From Rhodococcus sp. P1Y (GTDB lineage: Bacteria > Actinomycetota > Actinomycetes > Mycobacteriales > Mycobacteriaceae): a DNA stretch of 64,000 nt. The translations under genes and the position numbers were made by a program. Position 1 is the stretch's first letter, and each line of letters begins with the position of its first letter. Of the stretch, positions 9,146 through 18,816 are shown piece after piece. Where the stretch lies: positions 1,984,001 through 2,048,000 of the forward strand of contig NZ_CP032762.1 in NCBI RefSeq assembly GCF_003641205.1, given 5' to 3'. Below the pieces are notes generated by a model that saw only the letters and a program-made list of their open reading frames with translations, ran no database searches and had not been told where the DNA came from.

Positions 9146-10875
9146 GAAAGTTCTCCTGCGATGCTGTTCGTGGACACTGCGTGGAAGGCGGGCGAGGACG
9201 TGATGACGATCGTGGTGAATCCTTCTCGCGCCGAACGCACTCTGGTGGCGATGTCGTTCTCGGTGGCCGAGTCCACGGAATTCGTCGGATCGTGCAGGAC
9301 GAGTACCGGCGGCCGGCGATGTAGTGCGCGGGCGAGTGCCACGCGTTGTCGTTGGCCACCGGACAGGGTTCTGCCGCCGTCACCGATATGGGTGTCGTAG
9401 CCGTCGGGGAGTTCGTGCTCGAGGCTGTCGCAGCGGGCGGTCCGCAAGGCGTCGCGGGCTCGGGTGTGCTCGTCCGACCCCGGAACTGCCTCCGAGGATG
9501 CCACATTGGCGAACAACGTCGGTTCGAGGAGATCCGGCTGATGGGGTGCGACGAGTATGCGGCGTCGGACCTCGTCAGGGTCATGTTCTCGCAGGGGCCG
9601 TCCGTCGAGTGTGATGTTCGGGCTCTTGTCCTGCTCGCCGCGCGAGGTCAAGGTCATCGCGGCGACGAGCCCGTCGGCATCGATCGCGGACGGGTCGATC
9701 ACGAGAAATTCGCCGGGGGCGACGTCGATCGGGTCGGTCATCTGGGGCGGGTGGATCCTAAGCGTCGGAGACGCCGGGATCGGTTGGGTTCCGAGTGCCT
9801 CCGGATCGGGCCCGATGTGGAGTTGATCGAGAACACGCTTGGCTGACGACAACACCGTCGCACCCAGCGTTGCGGCGTCTTCGATGAGATTTCGCAGCGG
9901 ATCGAGGAGCACCTGTGCCATGGCGGCAGCGGCGATCAGACCACCGATCGAGATGGATCCGTTGAACGCGAGCGCCGCGGCGATGACGGTCACCACGCCA
10001 GCGAACAGACTGGTGAGAGCATTGTTGATGCCGATGACCGCGCCCTCCGCCTTGTTGGCCGCGAGAGTGCCGCGCAGGGCGGATCGGGACACGCCTCGGT
10101 AATGGTTCGCGGCGGCGCGCTGGGCGTGGATGCCCGAGATCACTCGGTACCCGGACACCAGATCGGCGGCGATACCTGCAGCGTCCGCGATACCTTCCTG
10201 TTCCTCTTCCGCGCGTTTCTGCAGTGGACGCGCGACAACGGCCATGAGTGCCAACAGCAACGGCGACCCGAGAATGACGGTCAGGCCGAGCATCGGGTGG
10301 ATCGCGAACAGCGACACAGCCGCGACGACGACGGCGACGACATTGCCGAGTGGGTACACCGCGAAATAGATTGCGCTGCTGGCCCGGTCGCTGTCGGAGG
10401 TTGCCACCGACAGCAGCCGCCCTGGAAGCTGCGGTCCACCGGCGGTTCCGCGTGCGTCGAGGATGCGCTCGATCACTCGCGACGACAGCTCGTACTTCGC
10501 ACGCTGTACAGCGAACCAACCGATGCGCCCGCCGAAGCGGTACGTCAGGTTGATGGCCACATAGAGGGCTGCGAGGACGGCGAGCCACTGCAGGAACCCG
10601 CCGACGGCCTCACCGGCAGGGGTGCCCGTGGTGACCGGCCCGATGCCGCGATCGATCGCAGCACCCAATGCCAGCGGAACGAGCGTCATCGCGGTGTTGT
10701 ACAGCACCAGGAGCAGGCACCCGAGTGCCGCATGCCAGCCGGCCGATCGGATGATCGACGCCGCCAGGCGCTGCGGCGACATGCCGTCGTGGATTCTGAT
10801 TCGGCGCTGGGGTGGCGTGTCCGGGATGTCGAAGAAGACAGGTATGTGCTTGGGCGGATTCCAGGCGGATGTCAT
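9142..10875 (-). CDS. ABC transporter, exporter fold, degenerate half (IrtA-like without flavin domain)
   Basis: A 577-residue half-transporter with a membrane domain (about 40-330) and a nucleotide-binding domain. The signature LSGGQRQR (near 506) is canonical. Walker A is missing (LVIDPSAIDADG where GxxGxGKST is expected, near 390). Walker B reads VLVLHDPT (His-Asp for Asp-Glu, near 527). The H-loop histidine is replaced in VITSSPAF (near 555). The half therefore cannot hydrolyse ATP alone and lends its signature to the partner. Unlike IrtA it carries no N-terminal siderophore-interacting domain, which is a separate divergent gene here. The ATG at 10875 lacks a clear ribosome binding site. 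Confidence 0.88.
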   Translation of the reverse strand: MTSAWNPPKHIPVFFDIPDTPPQRRIRIHDGMSPQRLAASIIRSAGWHAALGCLLLVLYNTAMTLVPLALGAAIDRGIGPVTTGTPAGEAVGGFLQWLAVLAALYVAINLTYRFGGRIGWFAVQRAKYELSSRVIERILDARGTAGGPQLPGRLLSVATSDSDRASSAIYFAVYPLGNVVAVVVAAVSLFAIHPMLGLTVILGSPLLLALMAVVARPLQKRAEEEQEGIADAAGIAADLVSGYRVISGIHAQRAAANHYRGVSRSALRGTLAANKAEGAVIGINNALTSLFAGVVTVIAAALAFNGSISIGGLIAAAAMAQVLLDPLRNLIEDAATLGATVLSSAKRVLDQLHIGPDPEALGTQPIPASPTLRIHPPQMTDPIDVAPGEFLVIDPSAIDADGLVAAMTLTSRGEQDKSPNITLDGRPLREHDPDEVRRRILVAPHQPDLLEPTLFANVASSEAVPGSDEHTRARDALRTARCDSLEHELPDGYDTHIGDGGRTLSGGQRQRVALARALHRRPPVLVLHDPTNSVDSATENDIATRVRSAREGFTTIVITSSPAFHAVSTNSIAGELS

Positions 10876-10918
10876 ATTTCGGCAGGCTCATGTTCCGGTG
10901 GGAGGGTACTCGGTCGGT

Positions 10919-10937
10919 TCACCATAGCCTCACCTAA
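10919..10937 (-). promoter_or_regulatory. Iron box for the ABC transporter operon
   Basis: On the minus strand TTAGGTGAGGCTATGGTGA matches about 14 of 19 positions of the IdeR consensus, with the left half almost perfect. It lies 44 bp upstream of the transporter start. Confidence 0.6.
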
Positions 10938-10969
10938 CTCGTATCGGACGCGGAAGGGTGAGTGAGGGC

Positions 10970-10988
10970 TGAGGGTAGGCTAGCCTAG
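10970..10988 (+). promoter_or_regulatory. Iron box for the siderophore-interacting protein gene
   Basis: TGAGGGTAGGCTAGCCTAG matches about 15 of 19 positions of the IdeR consensus and is the best such site in the window. It ends 48 bp before the flavoprotein start. With the site at 10919-10937 it makes the 161-bp divergent gap doubly iron-controlled. Confidence 0.7.
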
Positions 10989-11036
10989 GAGCCGCAGGCG
11001 CACGCCCGAACATCTGGACGAAGACGAGGACGACGA

Positions 11037-11924
11037 ATGACCGAGAAGGGTTTCTACTTCGCCGAAGTGGTCGCTGTCGAGCAATTGACTACACACATGG
11101 TCCGGGTGACATTCGGAGGTGACGATGTTGCTCGGTACGTCGGCATCGGAGCGCCCGACGAGTGTGTCACCATCTTCTTCGCCCGCGAAGGTGAGGAACG
11201 GCCGCCTGCCATGACCGAGATCGACGGCGAATGGTGGTACCACGACGTCGAGCCCGTTCCGGATGGGCGCAACTACACGGTGCGCCGAATCGACTCCGAG
11301 GCAGGGCAGCTCGTCATCGATTTCGTGGCGCACGAGGGTGGGGTCGCGGCGACCTGGGCGCTGAACGCAACCGTCGGACAGGTTGTTCTGTGGACTCGGC
11401 CCCGTTCCTGGTACGACATTCCCGAGACCGCGGAGTGGCAGCTGCTGGTTGCCGATATGACGGGACTGCCCGCATTGGGCCGCGTTATAGAAGAACTGCC
11501 TGCTGGCGCGAAGGCACATGCCATCGTCGAGGTGCTCGAACGTGGTGACATCCAGCAGTTCGAGACCGCGGGCGATGTCACGTTCGACTGGCGAATCGGT
11601 TCCGGCAACGGCGATTGCGCGAGCGTGCTGGAAAACGCTGTTCGTGACTACGCATTGCCCGAGGGCGAGGGGTACATCTGGTTCGCCGGAGAAGCGGCGT
11701 CATCGCGGACGGTGCGGAAGTACTTCCGCAAGGAACTCGGTTATCCCGTCCGGCAATTCGAGATCATCGGGTACTGGCGCGCCAACTCCGAACAGTGGTT
11801 GAAGAAGTACGAGAAGTACCAGGAAGAAGCGCTTGCCGTGTACAACGGCGCGCTCGAAGCCGGGCGCAGCCAGGGCGAGGCGAGCGAAGAATTCGACGCC
11901 TTGCTCGAGCGGGTAGGTCTGTAG
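11037..11924 (+). CDS. Siderophore-interacting protein (FAD/NAD(P)H ferric-siderophore reductase)
   Basis: A 295-residue protein of the ViuB/SIP family, which releases iron from imported ferric siderophores by reduction in the cytosol. The FAD domain has the family motif GRNYTVRRID near 79-88 and FVAHEGGVAATWA. The C-terminal NAD(P)H domain contains LLVADMTGLPALGRVIEEL and ends with GYWRANSEQW, a hallmark of the family. It is divergent from the ABC transporter pair and follows an iron box. The ATG at 11037 follows a purine-rich stretch (gacgaagacgagga). Confidence 0.93.
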   Translation: MTEKGFYFAEVVAVEQLTTHMVRVTFGGDDVARYVGIGAPDECVTIFFAREGEERPPAMTEIDGEWWYHDVEPVPDGRNYTVRRIDSEAGQLVIDFVAHEGGVAATWALNATVGQVVLWTRPRSWYDIPETAEWQLLVADMTGLPALGRVIEELPAGAKAHAIVEVLERGDIQQFETAGDVTFDWRIGSGNGDCASVLENAVRDYALPEGEGYIWFAGEAASSRTVRKYFRKELGYPVRQFEIIGYWRANSEQWLKKYEKYQEEALAVYNGALEAGRSQGEASEEFDALLERVGL

Positions 11925-12088
11925 GCGGCTTCGCCGCACAACCTGACCCACCACAACGGCGAGTTATTCACCTCCCATTCGATGTTGGTCGAGTGCTTCT
12001 CAAAGGTCCGGCTTCTGCCGGGGAGTGCTTGGCGAGACTTCGTTCGACTCAGTCATGCGGTACGACCGTGATTTCGAAAGGATCCACT

Positions 12089-13087
12089 TTGTCCGACACA
12101 CTTATTCGACGACGCGGTCTGCGTGTCCTTGCTGTCTTAGCAGGGGTTGCGATCGGTTTGTCCGGGTGCAGTAGTAGTGATAGCGGCACCACCGGCGATG
12201 CGAGCAACGACACCCGGGTGATCTCGACGGACAAAGGTGATGTCACCGTGCCTGCAGAACCGCAGCGCATTGCCGTTCTGTCGGCAGGCCTGGCCGGTTA
12301 CCTGTTCACGCTCGACGCGCCGATCGCGATCACCGATACCCGGTTGCTCGGTGTCACCAACCTCGACGGCGGGTTCCCGCCGCAGTGGGCAGAGAAGGCG
12401 GAGGAGCAGGGCACCAAGGAGCTCCCCGCAGGCGAGGCATTGAACATCGAGGCGATAGCGCAGGCCGAACCCGACCTCATCATCGGTGGTGGACAGGGCA
12501 TTTCAGCGGTCCAGGCCGACGAGGCGTACGACCAGTTGACTGCAATAGCGCCGACTGTGTTGATCCCGACGACCGTCAACACCTGGCAGGGCCAGCTCGA
12601 AGCCGTAGCCGATGCAGCAGGCGAGTCCGACAAGGTCGACGGGCTTCTTCAGGCGTACGACGACAAGGTGGCCGAGGTCAAGGACGCCATCACCGTTCCG
12701 GGATCGCCCGTCTCGTACCTGTTGTCGCTCAGCACCAACGAACCGGCGTTCATTCCTCAGACCGCTACGTTGCCGGACCTGCTGAAGAACGTCGGACTAG
12801 AGCCGGACGACGTGCTCACCAAGGCGAACAATCCCGAGCTGTACGGTTCGGGTGATTCGTTCATCATCAGCCCCGAACTTCTCGCGCCGGTCGCGAGCGC
12901 ACCGGTGATCATCGTCGTTCCGGTGGCCGGCCGGAGCCTGGAAGAACTGAAGCAGGATCCCGCCTACGCAGGCTTGCCGGCATTCGCGTCGGGCAACGTT
13001 TTCGAATTGCCCGCCACGAGTTACCGACCGGATTACGACGGGGTCATCTCGACCCTGGATCAGGTCCAGACGCTGTTCGCCAAGTAG
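12089..13087 (+). CDS. Ferric-siderophore ABC transporter substrate-binding lipoprotein
   Basis: A 332-residue FecB/FepB-type binding protein. A TTG start at 12089 is chosen because GAAAGGA at 12076-12082 sits at proper spacing. An in-frame GTG at 12068 is the alternative. The signal peptide ends in a lipobox (LSGC, Cys27), so the protein is anchored outside the membrane. The sequence IAVLSAGLAGYLFTLDAPIA and the EPDLIIGGG segment are typical of iron-siderophore receptors. No matching FecCD-type permease or ATPase is in the window, so its partners are elsewhere, unless it hands ligand to the IrtAB-like pair. No iron box is visible in the 164-bp upstream gap, which shows nothing else of note. 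Confidence 0.9.
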   Translation: MSDTLIRRRGLRVLAVLAGVAIGLSGCSSSDSGTTGDASNDTRVISTDKGDVTVPAEPQRIAVLSAGLAGYLFTLDAPIAITDTRLLGVTNLDGGFPPQWAEKAEEQGTKELPAGEALNIEAIAQAEPDLIIGGGQGISAVQADEAYDQLTAIAPTVLIPTTVNTWQGQLEAVADAAGESDKVDGLLQAYDDKVAEVKDAITVPGSPVSYLLSLSTNEPAFIPQTATLPDLLKNVGLEPDDVLTKANNPELYGSGDSFIISPELLAPVASAPVIIVVPVAGRSLEELKQDPAYAGLPAFASGNVFELPATSYRPDYDGVISTLDQVQTLFAK

Positions 13088-13534
13088 ATGGCAGGGACGG
13101 TACGTGAGGTCGAGGTCTTCCCGATCTGCATGCGCGAGATGGATGTCCTCGAGGTCGAGGACGTCACTCCTGGTATGCGACGGGTGATCCTGGGTGGGCC
13201 GTCGATGCGGAGTCACCACCGCGACGGCGTCGAGCTTCCCGACGTCAGGACAACAGGTTTCGACGACGACATCAAGCTGCTTCCGGTCGATCCCGCCACC
13301 GGATCCTTGCCGTTCGACATTCCGCGAAATCTGGACAACGGAACAGTGGACTGGCCTGCTGGGGCCTTTCCGTACAGCAGGACCTACACGGTCAGGAAGT
13401 TCGACGAATCCACCGGTGAGATGGCCGTCGATTTCGCGATTCACGACGGCGGTCTCGCATCCGACTGGGCGTATCGCGTGCAGCCGGGCGAGAAGATTCT
13501 GGTTGCCGGACCGAAGCACTCGTCCAGTCCCCGG
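13088..13534 (+). pseudogene. Siderophore-interacting protein, truncated after the FAD domain
   Basis: The first ~145 residues match the SIP family: VLEVEDVTPGMRRVILGGP near the start, the FAD motif YSRTYTVRKFD, and FAIHDGGLASDWAYRVQPGE. At LVAGPKHSS, where the NAD(P)H domain should begin, homology stops and the frame runs into a palindromic repeat and then antisense through the MFS gene. The whole C-terminal half, including the expected GYWR motif, is missing. It begins directly after the stop of the binding-protein gene, so it was once part of that operon. It is probably non-functional. Confidence 0.8.
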
Positions 13535-13584
13535 CCCAGTGGCGCGGTTAAGTGCCTTCCGCGGCACCTAATCGCGCCACTGGG
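13535..13584. repeat. Palindromic repeat family A, copy 1
   Basis: Left arm 13535-13556 and right arm 13563-13584 form a near-perfect 22-bp inverted repeat (core CAGTGGCGCGGTTAAGTGCC). It lies exactly where the truncated SIP gene ends and contains the MFS stop codon (13548-13550). Related copies are at 18062, 23324 and 37449. Confidence 0.85.
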
Positions 13585-14981
13585 GCGGAGCCCCGGCCGG
13601 GCATCAGGGCAGCGGCAAGGAGCATCAGGACCGCGGCCCCGAAGACACCGAGGAAGACCAGATGGATGGCGTCGGACAGTTGTTCGGGCTCCGGATCCCC
13701 TGAGACTCGGGCGTTGACGATCGCGCCGAAGACCGCGACGCCCACGGCGCTGCCGATGGACCGGGCGAACATGTTGGTGGACGTCGCGACGCCTCGCTCG
13801 GACCAATCGACCGCGGACTGCGCGGCGATCAACGTGGGGCTCGCGATGAGACCCATCCCGAGGCCGACGACGAAGCACACCGCGGCGATCATCCAGATCT
13901 GGGAGCCCTTGCCGATCAACGTCGCCAACCCGGTGCCGAGAACCGCGATGGAACCACCCGTCAACGCCGTGGCACGGAACCCGAAACGTAGATAGAACTT
14001 GCCCGACAGCGACGCGGCGATCGGCCAACCGAGCGTCAGAGTTGCCAGCGCGAACCCGGCCACGATGGCGCCGGTGCCGAGTACACCCTGAACGAAGGTC
14101 GGGACGTACGACGTCAACCCCAGCACCACCGCGCCGACGAGCAGGGAGACGAGACTGCTGACGACGAGTACGCGTCGCGTGAACACCCACAGCGGCAGGA
14201 TCGGTTCTTCAGCGCGGGTCTGCTGCCACGTGAACAGTGCGAGCGAGACGACGCCGAGGGCGAAGATCCCGACGGACATGCCCGACGCCCATGCCCACGT
14301 CTGACCGCCCTCCAACAACCCGAGCAGCAGTGCGGCGGCGCCGACGGTGAGCAGTCCGGCGCCAAGGTAGTCGATCTTGGGCTTCGAGCGCTCGACTGGC
14401 CCCTCGTGGAAGCGTCGGATCAGCATCCAGGCGGCCAACAGGCACAGCGGGATGTTGACGAAGAAGATCCATCGCCACGACAGGAACTCGGAGAAGATCC
14501 CGCCGAGGGCCGGTCCCAGCACCGACGACATCGCCCACACACTTGCCAGATAGCCCTGCACTTTCGCGCGTTCCTGCAGCGTGTAGATATCGCCCGCGAT
14601 CGTTATGGACATCGGCTGAACGGCGCCTGCGCCGAGGCCCTGGACCGCGCGGAACGCGATCAACGCAGGCATCGACCACGCCAGTCCGCACAGAATCGAG
14701 CCGAGCAGAAAGACGCCGATGCCCCAGAGCATGACCTTCTTGCGTCCGAACAAGTCGGCCAACTTGCCGTAGATCGGCACCGATACGGCCTGTGCCAGCA
14801 GGTAGATCGAGAACAACCAGGGAAACTGGCTGAAACCGCCGAGGTCGTCCACGATCGACAGGACGGCTGTCGCGATGATCGTCGAATCGAGCGCGACGAG
14901 GGAGGTGCTCAGCATCAGAGAAATGAGTACGGGCCCACGTTCGGAGCGGAAGCCGACGTCTGCGATCTTGTTCGTTGCCAT
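13548..14981 (-). CDS. MFS drug/metabolite exporter, DHA2 (EmrB/QacA) family, 14 helices
   Basis: About 477 residues from ATG 14981, with an alternative GTG at 15005. The profile is a 14-helix proton-coupled exporter: [15 protein letters not shown] in helix 1 (motif D1), [14 protein letters not shown] (motif A), and [23 protein letters not shown] (motif C region). It is divergent from purC, and an MFS gene also lies close to purC-ptrB in mycobacteria, so it is probably core genome and only a neighbour of the siderophore genes. Siderophore export cannot be excluded. Its last residues (about [12 protein letters not shown]) are encoded by the family A palindrome, suggesting that the original C-terminus was replaced. 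Confidence 0.88.
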   Translation of the reverse strand: MATNKIADVGFRSERGPVLISLMLSTSLVALDSTIIATAVLSIVDDLGGFSQFPWLFSIYLLAQAVSVPIYGKLADLFGRKKVMLWGIGVFLLGSILCGLAWSMPALIAFRAVQGLGAGAVQPMSITIAGDIYTLQERAKVQGYLASVWAMSSVLGPALGGIFSEFLSWRWIFFVNIPLCLLAAWMLIRRFHEGPVERSKPKIDYLGAGLLTVGAAALLLGLLEGGQTWAWASGMSVGIFALGVVSLALFTWQQTRAEEPILPLWVFTRRVLVVSSLVSLLVGAVVLGLTSYVPTFVQGVLGTGAIVAGFALATLTLGWPIAASLSGKFYLRFGFRATALTGGSIAVLGTGLATLIGKGSQIWMIAAVCFVVGLGMGLIASPTLIAAQSAVDWSERGVATSTNMFARSIGSAVGVAVFGAIVNARVSGDPEPEQLSDAIHLVFLGVFGAAVLMLLAAALMPGRGSAPVARLGAAEGT

Positions 14982-15044
14982 CACCAACCATTGTTCTCCC
15001 GTCACCGAGGCACGGTGACATCAGGCCCAGATAGGGTTGGTTCC

Positions 15045-15929
15045 GTGCGCCCAACACTGAGTAGCTACCAGCATCTGGCCGGCGGCAAGGTTCGTGATCT
15101 CTACATCGTCGACGACGACCACCTTCTCCTCGTCGCAAGCGACCGCATCTCTGCCTACGACCACGTCCTCGACACTCCGATCCCCGACAAGGGACGTGTT
15201 CTGACGGCGATGAGCGTGTTCTTCTTCGAAGAACTCGGGGGAGTGAATCACCTCGCCGGCGATCCGCTCGACGAGCGGATTCCGCAGGAGCTGCTCGGCC
15301 GAGCACTCGTCGTCAAGCGTCTCGAGATGGTCCCGATCGAATGCGTCGCGCGTGGATACCTGACGGGCTCCGGCTTGTCGGACTACCAGAAGACCGGCGC
15401 GGTCTGCGGCGTCGCTCTGCCGGAGGGCCTTGTCGAATCGAGCAAGCTCGACGAGCCGATCTTCACTCCGGCGGCAAAGGCCGCCCTCGGTGAGCACGAC
15501 GAGAACGTGGATTACGCGGCCGTGGTCGACAAGGTCGGCGAAGAGCTGGCGTTCAAACTCCGCGAGGACACGCTCGAAATCTACGTCCGCGCTGCGAACT
15601 TCGCGCTGGATCGCGGAATCATCCTGGCCGATACCAAGTTCGAATTCGGGCAGGACTCGGACGGCAATCTCGTTCTCGCCGACGAGGTCCTGACGCCGGA
15701 CTCCTCGCGCTACTGGCCTGCTGACAGCTACTCCGAAGGGCGCGTCCAGCCGAGTTTCGACAAGCAATACGTTCGCGACTGGCTGACGGGCGAGTCGGGG
15801 TGGGATCGTCACGGCGACGCACCGCCACCAGCGCTGCCCGACGAGGTCGTCGCGGCGACACGTGCACGGTACATCGAGGCCTACGAACGTATTTCGGGCC
15901 TCAACTTCGACGATTGGGTCAAGCCATGA
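15045..15929 (+). CDS. purC: SAICAR synthase
   Basis: A 294-residue phosphoribosylaminoimidazole-succinocarboxamide synthase, which joins CAIR and aspartate in purine synthesis. [27 protein letters not shown] at the N-terminus is diagnostic (GKVR...YD region), with [12 protein letters not shown] and the ending SGLNFDDW also typical. The frame is open far upstream, but homology starts at GTG 15045. It overlaps the oligopeptidase start by 4 bp (ATGA). Confidence 0.96.
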   Translation: MRPTLSSYQHLAGGKVRDLYIVDDDHLLLVASDRISAYDHVLDTPIPDKGRVLTAMSVFFFEELGGVNHLAGDPLDERIPQELLGRALVVKRLEMVPIECVARGYLTGSGLSDYQKTGAVCGVALPEGLVESSKLDEPIFTPAAKAALGEHDENVDYAAVVDKVGEELAFKLREDTLEIYVRAANFALDRGIILADTKFEFGQDSDGNLVLADEVLTPDSSRYWPADSYSEGRVQPSFDKQYVRDWLTGESGWDRHGDAPPPALPDEVVAATRARYIEAYERISGLNFDDWVKP

Positions 15930-18049
15930 CAGTTACTCCTCCTATTGCCAAGCAAGTCCCGCTCGAGCGCACCCACCACGGGGACACCTTCGTCGACAAC
16001 TACGAGTGGTTGCGTGCGAAGGAAGATCCCGAGGTGATCGCCTACCTCGAAGCCGAGAACGCGTACACGCAGCAGCAGACCGAAGGACTCGAAGAGCTAC
16101 GCGGCAAGATCTTCGACGAGATCAAATCGCGTACGCAGGAGGCGGACCTGTCGGTCCCGACCCGAGTCGGTAACTGGTGGTACTACTCGCGCACGTTGGA
16201 GGGCAAGTCGTACGGTCTCCAGTGCCGGTGCGCCGTAGATTCACCCGACGACTGGACGCCGCCGACTCTCTCCGGAGAGGTACCCGGTGAGCAAGTTCTT
16301 CTGGACTCCAACGTCGAGGCGGAGGGCCACTCCTTCTTCTCGCTCGGTGCCTTCTCCATCAGCGAGGACGGCAACCTGCTCGCCTATTCGACGGACACCG
16401 AGGGTGACGAGCGATACACGTTGCGCTTCAAGGATCTTCGCACCGGCGAACTGCTCGCCGACGAGATCGAGAAGGTGTCGACGGGTGCAACGTGGGCCGT
16501 GGACCACCAACACGTCTTCTATCAGACCGTCGACGAGTCCTGGCGTCCCGACACCGTGTGGCGTCACAAGCTCGGAACGCCCTCCTCGGAGGACGTCAAG
16601 GTCTTCCACGAGCCCGACGAAAGCTACTGGGTCGGGTTCGGGTCGACCCGCAGCGAGAAGTACCTGATGATCTGGGTCGGCTCGAAGATCACCTCGGAGT
16701 GCCTGGTCCTCGAATCCGAGAACCCCGAGGGCGAGTTCCGCGTCGTACTTCCCCGTGAGACCGGTGTCGAGTACAGCGTCGACCATGCTGTGGTCAAGGG
16801 AGAAGACCGATTCCTGATCCAGCACAACGGGTCCGTCAACGGATGGGGCACCGAGGGCGAGAAAGCGGAGAACTTCCTGCTCGCCGACGCACCCGTCGAC
16901 GATCCGTCGAATCAGACGATCCTGGTCCCGCACCGCGACGATGTTCGTCTCGAGGACGTCGACGCCTTTGCCGACCACCTCGTGCTCAACTACCGCCGCG
17001 AAGCGCTGACGCGACTGGCGATCTGGCCACTCGGACCCGAGGGCTACGGCGAATACAAGGAACTCGAATTCGACGAGGAACTCTTTGCCGTCGGTGCAGG
17101 CTCGAATCCCGAGTGGAAGCAGCCGTTGCTGCGTCTGGTGTACACCTCGTTCATCACTCCTGGCCAGGTCTACGACTACGACCTGGCGACGGGCGAGCTG
17201 CTCTTGCGTAAGTCGCAGCCGGTGCTGGGGGATTTCGATGCTTCCCAGTACGTCCAGCACCGTGATTGGGCGGTGGCACCGGACGGTACCCGGATTCCGC
17301 TGTCGATCGTCCTGCGCAAGGATGTTCCCGACGGGCCTGCACCCACGCTGCTGTACGGCTACGGCTCCTACGAGGCGTCGATGGATCCGGCGTTCTCGGT
17401 GGCACGACTCTCGCTGCTCGACCGCGGAATCGTGTTCGTCGTCGCACACGTGCGCGGTGGCGGCGAGATGGGCCGTCACTGGTACGAAAACGGCAAGACG
17501 CTCACGAAGAAGAACACCTTCACCGACTTCGTAGCGGCTGCACAGCATTTGATCGACAGTGGTCGCACGTCACCGAAGCACCTCGTCGCCGACGGTGGTA
17601 GCGCGGGCGGGCTGTTGATGGGAGCCGTCGCGAACCTGGCGCCCGAGCTGTTCAACGGGATTCTCGCCAACGTGCCGTTCGTCGATCCGTTGACCTCCAT
17701 TCTCGATCCGTCGCTACCGTTGACGGTCATCGAGTGGGACGAGTGGGGTAACCCGTTGGCGGACAAGGAAGTGTACGAGTACATGAAGTCGTACAGCCCT
17801 TACGAGAACATCGAGGCCAAGGACTACCCGGCGATCCTCGCGATCACTTCGATCAACGACACCAGGGTGCTCTACGTCGAACCCGCCAAATGGGTTGCGG
17901 CTCTGCGGGCTACCAAGACCGGTGATTCGGACTTGTTGCTCAAGACGGAAATGAGCGCAGGTCATGGCGGTGTCAGCGGTCGGTACGAGAAGTGGAAGGA
18001 AGCGGCGTTCGAGTACGCCTGGATCGTGCAGCAGACCGGCGCGGCCTGA
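15926..18049 (+). CDS. ptrB: Oligopeptidase B (prolyl oligopeptidase family S9A)
   Basis: A 707-residue cytosolic serine peptidase that cleaves short peptides, usually after basic residues. It has an N-terminal beta-propeller and a C-terminal alpha/beta-hydrolase domain. The nucleophile lies in [10 protein letters not shown] (Ser near 557), with the acid in SINDTRV (near 645) and the histidine in [10 protein letters not shown] (near 680). [16 protein letters not shown] is the family signature. The start overlaps the purC stop, so the two are co-translated, an arrangement shared with mycobacteria. Confidence 0.94.
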   Translation: MTVTPPIAKQVPLERTHHGDTFVDNYEWLRAKEDPEVIAYLEAENAYTQQQTEGLEELRGKIFDEIKSRTQEADLSVPTRVGNWWYYSRTLEGKSYGLQCRCAVDSPDDWTPPTLSGEVPGEQVLLDSNVEAEGHSFFSLGAFSISEDGNLLAYSTDTEGDERYTLRFKDLRTGELLADEIEKVSTGATWAVDHQHVFYQTVDESWRPDTVWRHKLGTPSSEDVKVFHEPDESYWVGFGSTRSEKYLMIWVGSKITSECLVLESENPEGEFRVVLPRETGVEYSVDHAVVKGEDRFLIQHNGSVNGWGTEGEKAENFLLADAPVDDPSNQTILVPHRDDVRLEDVDAFADHLVLNYRREALTRLAIWPLGPEGYGEYKELEFDEELFAVGAGSNPEWKQPLLRLVYTSFITPGQVYDYDLATGELLLRKSQPVLGDFDASQYVQHRDWAVAPDGTRIPLSIVLRKDVPDGPAPTLLYGYGSYEASMDPAFSVARLSLLDRGIVFVVAHVRGGGEMGRHWYENGKTLTKKNTFTDFVAAAQHLIDSGRTSPKHLVADGGSAGGLLMGAVANLAPELFNGILANVPFVDPLTSILDPSLPLTVIEWDEWGNPLADKEVYEYMKSYSPYENIEAKDYPAILAITSINDTRVLYVEPAKWVAALRATKTGDSDLLLKTEMSAGHGGVSGRYEKWKEAAFEYAWIVQQTGAA

Positions 18050-18061
18050 GATCTGTGGGCG

Positions 18062-18110
18062 CCCAGTGGCGTGGTTAGGTGCCTTCTAGGGCACTCAACC
18101 ATGCCACTGG
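18062..18110. repeat. Palindromic repeat family A, copy 2
   Basis: Arms 18062-18083 and about 18090-18110 pair with a few mismatches. It lies between two convergent genes (oligopeptidase and response regulator) and could act as a terminator. Confidence 0.8.
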
Positions 18111-18122
18111 TGGCGGAGCCGC

Positions 18123-18803
18123 CTACCGCCAGACGTACCGCACCTGGGGGCGACCGGCTTTGCCGTACTCGGTGTTTCGGGTGACCAGACCGTCGTCGGC
18201 GAGGCGTTCGAGGTAGCGCCAGGCCGTCACGCGGGACACTCCGACAAGCGCGGCGGCCTCGGACGCATTGAGGCCGCCCGGAGCGTCGCGAACGATGGCG
18301 GTGACACCGTCCATGGTCTGCGGCGCAATGCCTTTGGGTGTCGACGCTCGTTCGTCGGCCGTGCGCAGGTGCGACATCGCTCGATCGATGTCGCGCTGGC
18401 TCGCCGCGTTCTCGCCTGCGGGCAGTGCGTCGTGAAATTCGCGATATCGTTCGAGTTTGTCGCGAAATGCCGCGAACGTGAACGGCTTCAGTAGATACAG
18501 AACCACGCCGTGCGCCACCGCCGAGCGCACCACCGACAGGTCGCGCTCGGAGGTGATGGCTATGACGTCGGGACTCGGTCGCAGCCCTCCGAGTGCCGCG
18601 GCTACGTCGATGCCGTTGGCGTCGGGTAGTCCGATGTCCAGCAGCACCAGGTCGATCGGATCGACGGCCTCCGCGGCTGCTCGCAATGCGGCTGATCCGG
18701 TGTGCGCCATGGCGACGACGGTGAAGCCGGAAACCCGCTCGACATAGCTGCGGTGAGCCTCGGCGATGAGGGGTTCGTCCTCGACGATCAGTACGCGAAT
18801 CAT
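18123..18803 (-). CDS. Response regulator, CitB/DcuR family
   Basis: A 226-residue regulator with an N-terminal receiver domain (acidic pocket Glu8-Asp9, phospho-acceptor Asp56 in LLDIGLP, Lys in LLKPF) and a C-terminal helix-turn-helix (ASEAAALVGVSRVTAWRYLERL). This is the citrate/C4-dicarboxylate class. It follows the kinase gene by 13 bp in one operon, and the pair is divergent from dctA, which it most likely activates when a dicarboxylate is sensed outside. Confidence 0.92.
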   Translation of the reverse strand: MIRVLIVEDEPLIAEAHRSYVERVSGFTVVAMAHTGSAALRAAAEAVDPIDLVLLDIGLPDANGIDVAAALGGLRPSPDVIAITSERDLSVVRSAVAHGVVLYLLKPFTFAAFRDKLERYREFHDALPAGENAASQRDIDRAMSHLRTADERASTPKGIAPQTMDGVTAIVRDAPGGLNASEAAALVGVSRVTAWRYLERLADDGLVTRNTEYGKAGRPQVRYVWR

Positions 18804-18816
18804 TGCAGTGCCCGAC

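Noticed and set aside
13548..14981. MFS exporter as the dedicated siderophore exporter
   Set aside because: An MFS gene near purC-ptrB is also found in mycobacteria that lack this locus, there is no iron box at its start, and it reads away from purC. It is kept as a general exporter.
14406..15044. Upstream extension of the purC frame
   Set aside because: The extension is antisense to the MFS gene and has no similarity to PurC, which starts naturally at GTG 15045.
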